Shown: positions 8,211 through 17,035, numbered from the stretch's first letter. The stretch is 33,077 bases of DNA from Betaproteobacteria bacterium (GCA_009927445.1 RFMZ01000277.1:1-33077), one strand, 5' to 3'. Numbers and translations: made by a program. Notes: generated from the sequence alone by a model not told the origin.

Positions 8211-9554
8211 TTAAGATTGCGATACGGTCATAGCAATCAGATCAGAGACATTAGCCATTTGTGGAAACCTTGCTAGAGTCTCAAGAAGTTCGTCTGAATT
8301 GCAGTGCGGCGCACCAAAAGCAACGAGCTCACGAAACTTGCGCTCTAATGCCTTTTGGCTCATGGGTGGTTGTGCCCCGCTAATCGCACGAGTGATCACA
8401 CGCCCGCTTTGTAGATGAATGACTACCCGCGCCTCATCAGTGTTTAGGCGTTCGTCTGCGATGAGTCTGATTTTTTCACGGCAGGCGTGCACGACCAGAT
8501 CATTTGCAGCATCGTCAGTGAAGTTACGCACACCGGCTTCGCCCCATAGCAGGGCAATAGCAACCGCATGCTGAAGGCTTAGCTTGGCTTCAAGTCCATC
8601 AACCGGATGGATCCGATCAGCGCGCAGCTGCGATAGCGGATGAACCGTCACCGTGATTCGTTCAATGTCCTCCATAGCAAAATTGGGGGCATCGGCTATG
8701 GTTAGGCAAGCGTCTAGTGTTGGATGCAATAAGAAGCCACATGGGTAGGGCTTGAAGGTATTTTGTGACGCAACCCAGTTTTGTCCCAGCCCAACGCAAA
8801 GACCTTCATCCAAAGGTCGTGACCCCATAACCTCGGAAAATCCAAAACGCGCTTCCAGCACCCGGTCGTTGGCTGTGATGCAATGTCTTGCAAGCTGTGA
8901 GGCCACTAAGCCATTACGCGCCGCATGGGCGATATTTAAGCTCTTGGCCATAGTACCTAAACTGGCCACCAAGCCGCCTGACTGTGTGGCCGCATGACCC
9001 AATGCCCAGGCCATTTGTTGAGGCTCAAGCCGCATGAGGCGCCCTACAGCAATCGCCGCACCAAAGACGCCGCAAGTAGCCGTAATGTGCCAGCCCCGCT
9101 CGTAGTGGCCCGGCGAAACTGCAAGACCGATTCGACACTCAACTTCCATACCCAACAAAAAAGCGTGCAAGAAATCCTCGCCACTCACGATTGTCTGACT
9201 AGCCCAGGCTACCAAAGCCGATGCAACTGTACCAGCAGGATGAATACCTGTCGGCCAATGCGTATCATCGTAGTCGAGGATGTTCGAAGTAAAAGCGTGA
9301 ATCAATGCAGTATTTGCAGGGTCAAACTTTTCAGCGCGGCCAACCAGTAGCGCATCACCATGGCCAAAAGGCGCTAGAGCACGGATTAGTCTGTCTGAGG
9401 CGGGATTGCCTGCGCCGCCGAGGGCGCAGGAGAGCCAATTCATCCATGATGAGGCAACCGACTTTTTTGTGGTTACGTCAATATCAGCCCATTGCGAATC
9501 CACTACCCACTGTACAAGCGCATGCGTAGGAGAAGTATCATCCAGTATCTTCAT
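8211..9554 (-). CDS. MmgE/PrpD family protein in the GC-rich block
   Basis: Second MmgE/PrpD protein, 447 residues. The active-site stretch is HAFTSNILDYDDTHWPTG (D94, D96, D97, H99) followed by H105 in IHPAGT, the form closest to the canonical HALDYDDTH of the family. SLNIAHAARNGLVAS and TFKPYPCGFLLHPTLDA are the other family landmarks. Base composition is far from the neighbours: 38 of 60 in the line at 9061 against 18 of 60 at 4861 in the other MmgE/PrpD gene. No good ribosome site precedes ATG 9554; the gap to the upstream Bug gene is 42 bp. Likely a polycarboxylate dehydratase, decarboxylase or epimerase, recently acquired together with its Bug partner. The exact substrate is not readable. 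Confidence 0.92.
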   Translation of the reverse strand: MKILDDTSPTHALVQWVVDSQWADIDVTTKKSVASSWMNWLSCALGGAGNPASDRLIRALAPFGHGDALLVGRAEKFDPANTALIHAFTSNILDYDDTHWPTGIHPAGTVASALVAWASQTIVSGEDFLHAFLLGMEVECRIGLAVSPGHYERGWHITATCGVFGAAIAVGRLMRLEPQQMAWALGHAATQSGGLVASLGTMAKSLNIAHAARNGLVASQLARHCITANDRVLEARFGFSEVMGSRPLDEGLCVGLGQNWVASQNTFKPYPCGFLLHPTLDACLTIADAPNFAMEDIERITVTVHPLSQLRADRIHPVDGLEAKLSLQHAVAIALLWGEAGVRNFTDDAANDLVVHACREKIRLIADERLNTDEARVVIHLQSGRVITRAISGAQPPMSQKALERKFRELVAFGAPHCNSDELLETLARFPQMANVSDLIAMTVSQS

Positions 9555-9596
9555 GAAAGAGGATGCAGTATAAGGGATATATTGCTTAGTCCATCC

Positions 9597-10577
9597 TCAG
9601 TTAGCAACGATGCCAGCTTTTTTTACCACCGGACCCCAACGGTCAATTTCTTGTCGCACATAACTGGCCGCTTGCTCTGGTGTTCCGCCCAAAGCTTCTG
9701 TTCCCTGAGACGCAAAGCGCTCGAGAACTTCGCTCGACTTTAGTGCCTGGTTTACTTCGCGGTTTAAGCGAGCAATGATGTCGGGTGGTGTTCCAAACGG
9801 CGCCATCAAGCCGTACCAAAGTGCTACATTAACGGAAGGAAAGCCTAACTCAGCAAAAGTTGGCGTATTCGGCAACAGTGGGTTACGGCGTGGGCTTGCA
9901 GCAGCAAGGGCTCGGATCTTTCCGCTCTGGATATGCGGCAACAGCGACGGTGCGCCATCAAACATAACTTGCACCTGCCCACCGACAAGGTCAGCCACAG
10001 CTGGACCGCTGCCGCGGTAAGGTGCGTGGATCAAGACGATCGCTGTTGCCGCGGTAAACAACTCCCCGGCCATATGCGGTGCACCACCGTTACCCGAGGA
10101 GGCGAAGGCCAACTTACTTGGCATCTGCTTAGCAAGCGTGACAAACTCAGGCAGCGTTTGTACTTTTAAGTCAGCGTTTATCGTCATGATCAGAGGTAAG
10201 CTCGCCAACATGGTAATGGGTGTAAACGATGTGATGGGGTCGTAGGGCAACTTGGTCATTAAATGGGGGCCGATGCCATGGGTAGTAATCGAGTTTTGCA
10301 ACAAGGTATAACCATCAGGCGCTGACTTGGCTACGAAGTCGCTAGCGACTACACCGCTTGCTCCCGCCTTGTTTTCCACTATAACGGGCTGCCCCAACGA
10401 GGTCGATAGCTTTGACGCCAGTAGCCTAGCGATGAAGTCTGCAGCTCCCCCGGGTGGAACCGTCACGATGAGTTTAATAGGGCGATTGGGGTAAGCGCCC
10501 AGGTCTTGCGCCTGAGTCCATGGGCCTATCAAAGCGCATAGGAATAAACAGGCATATTTTGTCAGTTTTGACGACAT
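9597..10577 (-). CDS. Bug-type (TctC family) periplasmic solute receptor B, GC-rich
   Basis: Bug receptor, about 326 residues. Signal peptide ends near WTQAQ; then YPNRPIKLIVTVPPGGAAD, VENKAGASGVVASDFVAKSA and PDGYTLL mark the family. ATG at 10577 is preferred to TTG at 10580 because an AAGG ribosome site lies 6 nt upstream. Composition is GC-rich (36 of 60 in the line at 9961), unlike the five Bug genes downstream. It is first in a two-gene unit with MmgE/PrpD, the same gene order as the Bug > MmgE/PrpD pair at 4739-7149. The unit seems self-contained and has an AT-rich gap on each side, as expected for an acquired cassette. No permease gene nearby. Confidence 0.93.
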   Translation of the reverse strand: MSSKLTKYACLFLCALIGPWTQAQDLGAYPNRPIKLIVTVPPGGAADFIARLLASKLSTSLGQPVIVENKAGASGVVASDFVAKSAPDGYTLLQNSITTHGIGPHLMTKLPYDPITSFTPITMLASLPLIMTINADLKVQTLPEFVTLAKQMPSKLAFASSGNGGAPHMAGELFTAATAIVLIHAPYRGSGPAVADLVGGQVQVMFDGAPSLLPHIQSGKIRALAAASPRRNPLLPNTPTFAELGFPSVNVALWYGLMAPFGTPPDIIARLNREVNQALKSSEVLERFASQGTEALGGTPEQAASYVRQEIDRWGPVVKKAGIVAN

Positions 10578-10960
10578 CAAAAACCTTTCAATTGAAGAAC
10601 TTTACTGAGAAAACACGTGGAAAAAACCAGAGCATTGGTTCTAGTCATTTGAGGAGCTGCGGTCAAAATGGTTCGACGTAGGTGTCAAAAAAATCTGGTT
10701 ATATTCTGCTGAGTATTTGTTAAAGAAAATTCATTTTAAACCACAGTTTACTAGATCCCTCAATTTATGCATTCTATACTTCTAATTCATGATTTAATCT
10801 ATCGACTAGAATTTGCAGGTGTTCGAACTCATGGATTAGTCGCGCCAGGAAAGTACATTACATAATTGCACCACATCAGAATAAATTCCCCATTATTAGT
10901 AACATTGCCTGTCAAAAATTAAGGAAGTCTTTTATCTCATGGTTATGCAAGGTCAGGTTT

Positions 10961-11002
10961 GCTTCTAGTACTTTGCTTCTAGTAATTTACTTCTACCTCG
11001 AG
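10961..11002. repeat. Three-copy degenerate 14-bp tandem repeat
   Basis: Copies GCTTCTAGTACTTT (10961-10974), GCTTCTAGTAATTT (10975-10988) and the weaker ACTTCTACCTCGAG (10989-11002). The first two differ at one base. Probably slippage in non-coding DNA; no function inferred. Confidence 0.6.
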
Positions 11003-11315
11003 ATAGATTTAAAAAAATCTCTTTCAAAGTCGAACTAATAGTTAATTTAGGTAATAAACAAAGCTAGGATTGCCATTATTCAAGAAATCGTATTTGATAA
11101 AAAACAAGACATCAACTTAGACAAAAGATCTGTTGACTACTTGTTCATTATTTCTAATACAAATATTTTAATTAACAGATCAAATTACATTAGGAGCCAT
11201 ATGTATGAATTTATTAAATTGCCAGATCCCAAATGAACAAAGTCAAAAATAGAAGCTCAAATAAAAAATGATTCTAAAGAGTTAGAATATCGGATAAGAT
11301 TAATTTACTAACTTT

Positions 11316-11336
11316 TGTGAATTTATAAAATTCACA
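11316..11336. promoter_or_regulatory. Perfect 21-bp palindrome
   Basis: Arms TGTGAATTT (11316-11324) and AAATTCACA (11328-11336) around ATA form a perfect inverted repeat. TGTGA/TCACA ends resemble CRP/FNR half-sites, but their spacing of 11 is not the CRP spacing of 6. It lies about 360 bp before the FAD monooxygenase and directly after the broken small frame ending at 11311, so it may be an operator or a hairpin terminator. Confidence 0.4.
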
Positions 11337-11694
11337 TTTAAGTACACAATTTATGTCATACCTTGTTACAAGCACGTAGCGCAAAGATTTTTGTCCTACT
11401 ATAAGCTATTATTTAATTGCTTTCGCAGTTGGTATGCTGCTCAAAAATTTCCCGTCGCAAGGTTTTCCGGTTTTAGTCATTACTCTAACATCAGGCTTTA
11501 TTAGATCAAAATACTGTGAGAACGATATCAAAAATTATAGTATTTGGCATTAACAAAATGAGTCTCAAAGTTTGGTTGTTAAATAATCATTAGAATCAAG
11601 TTAGTTGAGTTCACTTTCAAAACTGGTACGTTATCTTAAATAAGTTTATTCATGTATGATAATTTTACATTTCTTTGTTTTAGGCTAAAAAAAT

Positions 11695-12915
11695 ATGTCT
11701 AATAAACCACATGCTCAAGTTTTTATAGTTGGCGCTGGCCCAGTTGGGCTACTAACAGCTTTACTATTAGCAATGCGAGGAGTTTCTTGTACTGTTATAG
11801 ATTCAGAGCCGACTTTGACAAAAGATATGCGGGCTGGCACTTTTCATCCTCCCACTTTGGAGATGCTCGCACAGGTTGGCATTGCAGACCAGATGCTTGC
11901 ATTAGGTATTCGCGTGCCTCGTTGGCAATCTTGTGATTTAACTTTTGGGTTAGTTGCAGAATGGGATTTAAATTTACTAAGAAACGATACGCAATATCCA
12001 TATCGATTACATCTTGAGCAACATCGACTAACACCCATATTACTCGAGCAATTGAAGAAATTTGCTCATGTTCAAGTCTTGTTTAATCATCGTTTTGAAT
12101 CATTAGTACAAAATCAAGATGATATTTCGGTTACTGTGAATACGCCAGAAGGATTACAAACCTGGAGAGCATCGTGGTTAATTGGCGCTGATGGTGGTCG
12201 AAGTCAAGTTCGTAAGTCAGCCGGAATAGAATTTGCAGGCTATACCTGGCTGGAGCGTTATAGCGTGATAAGCACAAATTTTGATTTTGGACGCTTAGGC
12301 TACACTGAGAATGCCTACATTAGCGACCCTGACCAATGGGTAGCAGTTTTTAAAATGCCAGACCTTGGCCCACCTGGTATTTGGCGAATGACTTTACCGG
12401 TAAATAACGAGGTTACTGATGAGGTTGCTTTAGCAGGCCCTTATGCTCAAAATGCTATTCGTCGTTTAACGCAAGAATCACCTCAAAATGATTATGCAAT
12501 TGTGCATCAGAGTATTTATAACGTGCATCAACGTGTTGCTGTGCAATTACGGAAACATCGTGTTTTATTAGCAGGAGATGCGGCACATGTTAATAATCCG
12601 TTAGGGGGGTTTGGGCTAAACAGTGGTATTCATGATGCGATGAGTTTAGGTAGCAAATTGGCGCTTGTTATTCAAAAAGATGCTGGGGAGGATCTTTTAG
12701 ATCTTTATCACCGCCAAAGGCATACAGTGAATATGGAATATGTTCAAAACTTATCTGTACGTAATAAAAAAAACCTAGAGGAAAAGGACCCCATTCAAAT
12801 AGCAAAACGGATTCGTGAATTACAAGAAACCTGTGCTGATCCGGTTAAGGCTCGGGAGTATTTACTCAATTCTTCGATGGTTAACAGTATTGCACGTGCG
12901 AATGCCATTCAATAA
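11695..12915 (+). CDS. FAD-dependent aromatic-type monooxygenase (FAD_binding_3 family)
   Basis: Flavoprotein hydroxylase of the PheA/TfdB/MhpA type, expected to hydroxylate an aromatic or heteroaromatic compound with NAD(P)H and O2 in the cytoplasm. Seen: the dinucleotide fold VFIVGAGPVGLLTALLLAMRG (GAGPVG at 13-18) with acidic D36, the GADGGRSQVRK fingerprint (D166, G167), and LLAGDAAHVNNPLGGFGLNS at 292-310 with the FAD-binding D295. At 406 residues it is shorter than the 500-600 of phenol hydroxylase types and lacks their C-terminal thioredoxin-like domain. It heads a plus-strand unit with a Bug receptor and a maleate-isomerase-like protein, consistent with aromatic ring hydroxylation and later dicarboxylate processing. 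No ring-cleavage dioxygenase is present. Exact substrate unknown. Confidence 0.9.
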   Translation: MSNKPHAQVFIVGAGPVGLLTALLLAMRGVSCTVIDSEPTLTKDMRAGTFHPPTLEMLAQVGIADQMLALGIRVPRWQSCDLTFGLVAEWDLNLLRNDTQYPYRLHLEQHRLTPILLEQLKKFAHVQVLFNHRFESLVQNQDDISVTVNTPEGLQTWRASWLIGADGGRSQVRKSAGIEFAGYTWLERYSVISTNFDFGRLGYTENAYISDPDQWVAVFKMPDLGPPGIWRMTLPVNNEVTDEVALAGPYAQNAIRRLTQESPQNDYAIVHQSIYNVHQRVAVQLRKHRVLLAGDAAHVNNPLGGFGLNSGIHDAMSLGSKLALVIQKDAGEDLLDLYHRQRHTVNMEYVQNLSVRNKKNLEEKDPIQIAKRIRELQETCADPVKAREYLLNSSMVNSIARANAIQ

Positions 12916-12917
12916 AT

Positions 12918-12943
12918 TCTCCGCTCTTAATCTCCGCTCTTAA
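12918..12943 (+). repeat. Perfect 13-bp tandem duplication in the monooxygenase-Bug spacer
   Basis: TCTCCGCTCTTAA occurs twice back to back (12918-12930 and 12931-12943), three bases after the monooxygenase stop. It lengthens the intercistronic gap to 52 bp and places extra TAA triplets before the Bug ribosome site. Likely a recent slippage event. Confidence 0.85.
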
Positions 12944-12967
12944 ACACCACTTTATTGGAGTCATATT

Positions 12968-13948
12968 ATGAAAACCTTCAAATCCCCAATTTTACTTTTT
13001 TGTGGTGTTTTGTATTTTGGTATTACTAGTCTATTTGTAAATGCCCAAAATAGTTGGCCTCAGCGACCAGTAAAAATTGTGGTGCCCTTTGCTCCTGGGG
13101 GAAATACGGATTCGATTGCGCGTATTACAGCAGAGCGCTTGACGCAAGGTCTTGGACAATTATTTATTGTTGAAAACAAAGTGGGAGCTGGGGGTGCTAT
13201 AGCGGCAGATTATGTGGCTAAATCTCCCGCTGATGGTTATACCCTGTTGATGGCCGCCATGCCAGTCATGGCTATTTTACCAATCATTACTAAAACTAAT
13301 TTTGACCCTTTAAAAGATTTTGTTGCGATTAGTAATGTAGGTAGTAATCCTTTTGTTATGGGAGTTCATAAATCTATACCAGTAACGACTATCGAAGAAT
13401 TTGTGGCATATGTCAAAAAAAATCCTGGTAAATTTAACTATGCCTCTGGTGGCTCTGGAAGTGTTTCGCATCTTTCGGCAGCATTATTCGTTAAGCGTGC
13501 TCAGATTGAAATGGCTCATATTAGTTACAAAGGTGGCGCCCCAGCAGTAACTGATCTATTAGGGGGTAATGTACAAATGTATTTTGGGAATTTTTCAGAG
13601 CTATTTCCGCATGTTAGTAGTGGTAATATTCGTATTATTGGTGTATCTAGTAATAGCCGGGTAGCGCAGTTGCCGCAAGTAGCAACAATTGCAGAATCCG
13701 GTTTCCCAGGCTTTAAAACCCTGACTTGGAACGGATTAATGGCGCCAGCCGAAACATCACCGGCCATTATTGCTCGTTTAACAGAGGCTGTAGTTAAAGC
13801 TGTTAAAACTGATAGCACTATGGCTAAATTTATGCAAATCGGGGTTGATCCAATCGGCAATTCCTCGAAAGAGTTTTCTGAAACCTTACGATCTGATATT
13901 GCAATTTGGTCAGAAGCTGCTAAAGCTGCAAACTTAAAAATGGAGTAA
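12968..13948 (+). CDS. Bug-type (TctC family) periplasmic solute receptor C
   Basis: Bug receptor of 326 residues. Signal peptide about 1-26 ending FVNAQ, then WPQRPVKIVVPFAPGGNTD with the ligand-loop Asp, VENKVGAGGAIAADYVAKS and ADGYTLL. ATG 12968 has a GGAG site seven bases upstream. AT-rich like its neighbours (20 of 60 GC in the line at 13321). It is the middle gene between the FAD monooxygenase and the maleate-isomerase-like gene, three bases before the latter, so the receptor probably brings in the compound those enzymes process or a related acid. Confidence 0.94.
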   Translation: MKTFKSPILLFCGVLYFGITSLFVNAQNSWPQRPVKIVVPFAPGGNTDSIARITAERLTQGLGQLFIVENKVGAGGAIAADYVAKSPADGYTLLMAAMPVMAILPIITKTNFDPLKDFVAISNVGSNPFVMGVHKSIPVTTIEEFVAYVKKNPGKFNYASGGSGSVSHLSAALFVKRAQIEMAHISYKGGAPAVTDLLGGNVQMYFGNFSELFPHVSSGNIRIIGVSSNSRVAQLPQVATIAESGFPGFKTLTWNGLMAPAETSPAIIARLTEAVVKAVKTDSTMAKFMQIGVDPIGNSSKEFSETLRSDIAIWSEAAKAANLKME

Positions 13949-13951
13949 AGG

Positions 13952-14719
13952 ATGAATCAGGAACCCAAAATTAGTATTGACACGCTAGCAACGCGGGCTA
14001 AGATTGCTATCATTGTACCCTCTACTAATACAGTAGTTCAACCGGAGATGGATGCGATGCGCCCTCAGGGGGTAACTAATCATGTAAGTCGGATGCTGTT
14101 ACCTGTTCGACCTTATGATGACATGGAATTATATCGACAAGCCTTAGAAAACGAGAAAGGTAATTTAGAAGACGCTTTAAAGTTAGTATTACATTGTGAG
14201 CCACATGCTATAGCACACGGACATTCAATACATTCTTTTCGTAGAAATTCTGAGCGTGCTCAAGCTGAGGAAAATCATCTTGAACAGTTAACTGGTTTAC
14301 CTTTTATTACACCATCTAGAGCAGTTTTAGCTGGTTTAAACGCAATTGGAGGACCTACTAAAATTGCTGTTTTAACGCCATACTGGCCCCCAGCTGATAG
14401 TTTAATTAAAGATTTTTTTGAGTCTTGCGGATTTCAAGTTGTGGCTAACCATGGGTTAAAAGCTACTGGACCCATTGCAGTATCTCAGTTTACCCATGAG
14501 CAAATTATGGCAGGTTTTCAAGTACTGAATCAACCAACTGTAGAGGCTTTTGTTCATGTTGGGACCAACTTACCAGTGAGTGCCATGACAGAACACATTG
14601 AAAAAACTTTTGGAAAGCCATTAATTGGTGTCAACGTAGCGACCTACTGGTGGGCTTTACGTCGTATTGGGATTATGGATCCAATTCCTGGATTTGGTTT
14701 GTTAGCTCAAAAATACTAA
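13952..14719 (+). CDS. Maleate isomerase / Asp-Glu racemase superfamily protein lacking both catalytic Cys
   Basis: A 255-residue member of the superfamily of maleate cis-trans isomerase, arylmalonate decarboxylase and Asp/Glu racemases, which use one or two Cys for proton transfer. Family landmarks: AIIVPSTNTVVQPEMDAM at about 19-36, FITPSRAVLAGLNAIGGPTK at 118-137, and FVHVGTNLPV followed by GKPLIGVNVATYW. The first catalytic Cys position (YGCTSG in relatives) reads IAHGHSIHS, with G90-H91. The second (SCTNL) reads VGTNL with G204. The only cysteines are C82 and C159, outside these motifs. The chemistry must differ, perhaps with His. ATG 13952 lies three bases after the Bug stop with good ribosome sites. 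A role in decarboxylation or isomerisation of a dicarboxylate from the monooxygenase route is inference. Confidence 0.82.
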   Translation: MNQEPKISIDTLATRAKIAIIVPSTNTVVQPEMDAMRPQGVTNHVSRMLLPVRPYDDMELYRQALENEKGNLEDALKLVLHCEPHAIAHGHSIHSFRRNSERAQAEENHLEQLTGLPFITPSRAVLAGLNAIGGPTKIAVLTPYWPPADSLIKDFFESCGFQVVANHGLKATGPIAVSQFTHEQIMAGFQVLNQPTVEAFVHVGTNLPVSAMTEHIEKTFGKPLIGVNVATYWWALRRIGIMDPIPGFGLLAQKY

Positions 14720-14971
14720 GGCTTGTTTTGACACATTTTAATGCGGGATGAATTACTACTAATAAACTACACATTTCTCAGCCTTGCTTGGTTCGTCTTT
14801 TACAAATAATACTGAAGAAAGTCACTTTTTATAACATCAGCACATTAACGGGCTGTAATAATTGAAGCGAAAGGAAAATTTTTATCCTACATACTAATCA
14901 TACTTACACCAAATAAAAATACAATCAGGTATTATTTACAAAGCAATTGAGTTAGACAAATAAAAAATTAT

Positions 14972-14988
14972 AAAAGGAGTTCTCTTTG
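14972..14988 (+). promoter_or_regulatory. Ribosome site supporting a TTG start
   Basis: AAAAGGAG at 14972-14979 lies six bases before TTG at 14986-14988. This is the best initiation signal for the crotonase gene and decides the unusual start. Confidence 0.75.
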
Positions 14989-15810
14989 AATCCATTTTCT
15001 CAACTCGCGCCTAATGGTGAGCAAATCTTTTCCGAAGGTATTATTCTTCATCGTCAAGGTGGGGTTTTAAAACTAACAATTGATCGGATCAATGATCTCA
15101 ACCGTCTGATGCCAGAAGTCCTTCTCCGAATTGAATCAATTACGCAAAACTTGCAACAGGATTCTCAAACGCAAGTACTTATTATCACGGGGCAAGGAGA
15201 AGAATTTTTCTCAATGGGAATCATGAATCCAGTTATCAGAGCCTCCTATTCGAAAGACCAAGTCTTACAACTAGTTCAGTTAGCAAATAGAACCTTTGAT
15301 GCTATCGAGGCACTACCCCAAATTGTTATTGCAGCATTCAACGGAAAGGCACTTGCTGGCGCAGTCGAGCTTAGCCTGGCGTGTGATCTGCGTTATGCAG
15401 CATCCCATGCCACCCTTTGTATGCCAGAGGCTAAGTGGGGAGGTTTTCCAGGTGGCGGTGGACCAGTTCGTCTGCCTCAAATCGTAGGCCGAGCAAGAGC
15501 GATTGATTTAATCTGTAGCGCTCGAGAAATATCCACTGAACAAATGCAAGAGTATGGATTAATTCAAGGCGTCTATCCAAGTTCACAACTACAAACAGAA
15601 GTATTGAAAATAGCTACCACAATGGCCTCACATGGTCCCTTAGCCATCCGTGGTGCAAAACGTATTATCGATACCCGACAAGCGCCAGGTTTTAGGCCAG
15701 CACGAGAATTAGCGGATACCCTGCGTCGTCATCTGGAATATAGCCATGACGTGGATGAAGGATTAATAGCACACCGCGACAATCGAACACCACACTTTAT
15801 CGGAAAATAA
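14986..15810 (+). CDS. Enoyl-CoA hydratase/isomerase (crotonase) family protein
   Basis: Crotonase-fold enzyme, 274 residues, acting on an acyl-CoA thioester in the cytoplasm. The oxyanion-hole region FNGKALAGAVELSLACDLRY and the CMPEAKWGGFPGGGGPVRLP loop are clear. E128 and E148 align, with the same 20-residue spacing, with the paired glutamates of rat hydratase (E144 and E164), which suggests hydration/dehydration of a double bond rather than a lost-activity relative. The start is TTG. The N-terminal extension of about 15 residues before the first strand is slightly long. The C-terminus VDEGLIAHRDNRTPHFIGK matches the family's EG..AF.ekR.P.f end. It forms a two-gene unit with the Bug receptor three bases downstream. 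The acyl group is unknown. Confidence 0.92.
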   Translation: MNPFSQLAPNGEQIFSEGIILHRQGGVLKLTIDRINDLNRLMPEVLLRIESITQNLQQDSQTQVLIITGQGEEFFSMGIMNPVIRASYSKDQVLQLVQLANRTFDAIEALPQIVIAAFNGKALAGAVELSLACDLRYAASHATLCMPEAKWGGFPGGGGPVRLPQIVGRARAIDLICSAREISTEQMQEYGLIQGVYPSSQLQTEVLKIATTMASHGPLAIRGAKRIIDTRQAPGFRPARELADTLRRHLEYSHDVDEGLIAHRDNRTPHFIGK

Positions 15811-15813
15811 AAA

Positions 15814-16809
15814 ATGACCCTCAATATCAATAACAAATTCAAAAAAACGCTAATTCATACTTTTCTAGGTCTTCTAGCCGGCGCAATCTGTACTCCTTCT
15901 TTTTCCCAAACATGGCCTAATAAACCAGTTCGAATTATCATACCATTTGCTCCTGGAGGGGCGACGGATGCAGTTGCTAGACCTTTAGCAGCTAGGCTCC
16001 AAGAGCAGTTTGGGCAAGCATTTATTATCGAGAATAAAGTTGGAGCAAATGGCAATATTGGAGCTGATTTTGTGGCGAAATCTGCGCCTGATGGCCATAC
16101 ACTTTTAATTGCAGATCTTGGCACATTTACGAGTGGACCAGCAGTTTTTACAAATACGTCATTCGATCCTATCAATGATTTCACTCAGATTACTCTGCTT
16201 ATTAGTTCACCATACGGTTTAGCAATTCATCCGTCTCTACCAATTACTACAGTCGCTGAACTTCTTAGCTATGCCAAAAATAATCCAGCAAAATTTAATT
16301 ACGCTATGTTAGGTGCTGGTAGCGCATCGCATCTTGCTGGTATCGAGCTTGGCGCTAGAGCAAAGGTGGCTTTTACCTTTATTCCCTATAAAGGTGGTGC
16401 ACCAGCATTAACAGATGTTGCCGGTGGTCAATCGCAGGCCATATCAATTGCTATGCTGTCAACCTATCCCTTTGTTAAAAGCGGTAAATTGCGGTTGATC
16501 GCAATAATGGGCAAAGAGCGTCTTAGCTTTTTACCAGATATTCCAACTGTCGCAGAAGCCGGTTTTCCAGGTTTTGTTGCCGGGCAATGGCAAGGTTTTT
16601 TTGGACCTAAAGGATTACCAAAAGATATCCTTGAAAAACTTCGGACAGAAACAATCCGTTATTTAAATTCACCAGAAACAAAAAAACGTTTTGCTGATCT
16701 GGGTGGTGAAGTAACCACGACGAGTTCAGAAGAATTGGCGAAATTCATCATTGATGAAAAAAATAAATTTGATCGTTTAGTAAAAGAGCATCAAATTAAA
16801 GTGGATTAA
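15814..16809 (+). CDS. Bug-type (TctC family) periplasmic solute receptor D
   Basis: Bug receptor of 331 residues. The N-terminus is a little long, with the hydrophobic core at about 12-28 and the signal end near PSFSQ; then WPNKPVRIIIPFAPGGATD, IENKVGANGNIGADFVAKSA and PDGHTLLI (His replacing the usual Tyr of DGYTL). ATG 15814 follows the crotonase stop by three bases with only a weak ribosome site, so translation is probably coupled. An unknown organic acid imported by this receptor may enter the CoA pathway of the neighbouring crotonase. Confidence 0.93.
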   Translation: MTLNINNKFKKTLIHTFLGLLAGAICTPSFSQTWPNKPVRIIIPFAPGGATDAVARPLAARLQEQFGQAFIIENKVGANGNIGADFVAKSAPDGHTLLIADLGTFTSGPAVFTNTSFDPINDFTQITLLISSPYGLAIHPSLPITTVAELLSYAKNNPAKFNYAMLGAGSASHLAGIELGARAKVAFTFIPYKGGAPALTDVAGGQSQAISIAMLSTYPFVKSGKLRLIAIMGKERLSFLPDIPTVAEAGFPGFVAGQWQGFFGPKGLPKDILEKLRTETIRYLNSPETKKRFADLGGEVTTTSSEELAKFIIDEKNKFDRLVKEHQIKVD

Positions 16810-17035
16810 AAATTACGTTGCCTACTAATTAGAAACTCCCTGAACTCGTTACTAAATAATTCACATAAGGCCAATCAGATCTATCATTTCTTATTACCTT
16901 CACACTTAGGCGGATACCGTCTATTTTTGATCCTTCAACGAAAGGTTTTGTTAATCAGTTCAGAGCTTATTTACTAATCAGTCAGCGATCCACGTACCAA
17001 TAGGATTTCATCTTTAATCACGGTAAATATAGATT

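Larger units (their letters stand above)
10578..11694. other. 1.1-kb AT-rich divergent intergenic region, no convincing gene
   Basis: The gap between divergent units must hold promoters for the GC-rich pair (leftward) and the FAD monooxygenase unit (rightward). Gene-like scraps only: an AGGAG site at 11192-11196 precedes ATG 11201, giving MYEFIKLPDPK then TGA at 11234, after which the same frame stays open to 11311 (IEAQIKNDSKELEYRIR). On the minus strand a short open frame ends near 11414 (MTKTGKPCDGKFLSSIPTAK). Neither was recognised. A tandem repeat and a palindrome inside it are listed separately. It may be the remains of deleted genes, perhaps a lost regulator; that is inference. Confidence 0.5.

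Noticed and set aside
10961..11002. Tandem repeats considered as a CRISPR array or iteron origin
   Set aside because: Copies are 14 bp with no spacers, only two are well conserved, and no cas or rep gene is present.
11316..11336. CRP binding site
   Set aside because: TGTGA and TCACA are separated by 11 bases instead of the 6 required by CRP/FNR-type dimers.
11414..11531. Minus-strand frame ending MTKTGKPCDGKFLSSIPTAK
   Set aside because: About 40 codons without a convincing start, ribosome site or family match; likely chance or an unrecognisable remnant.
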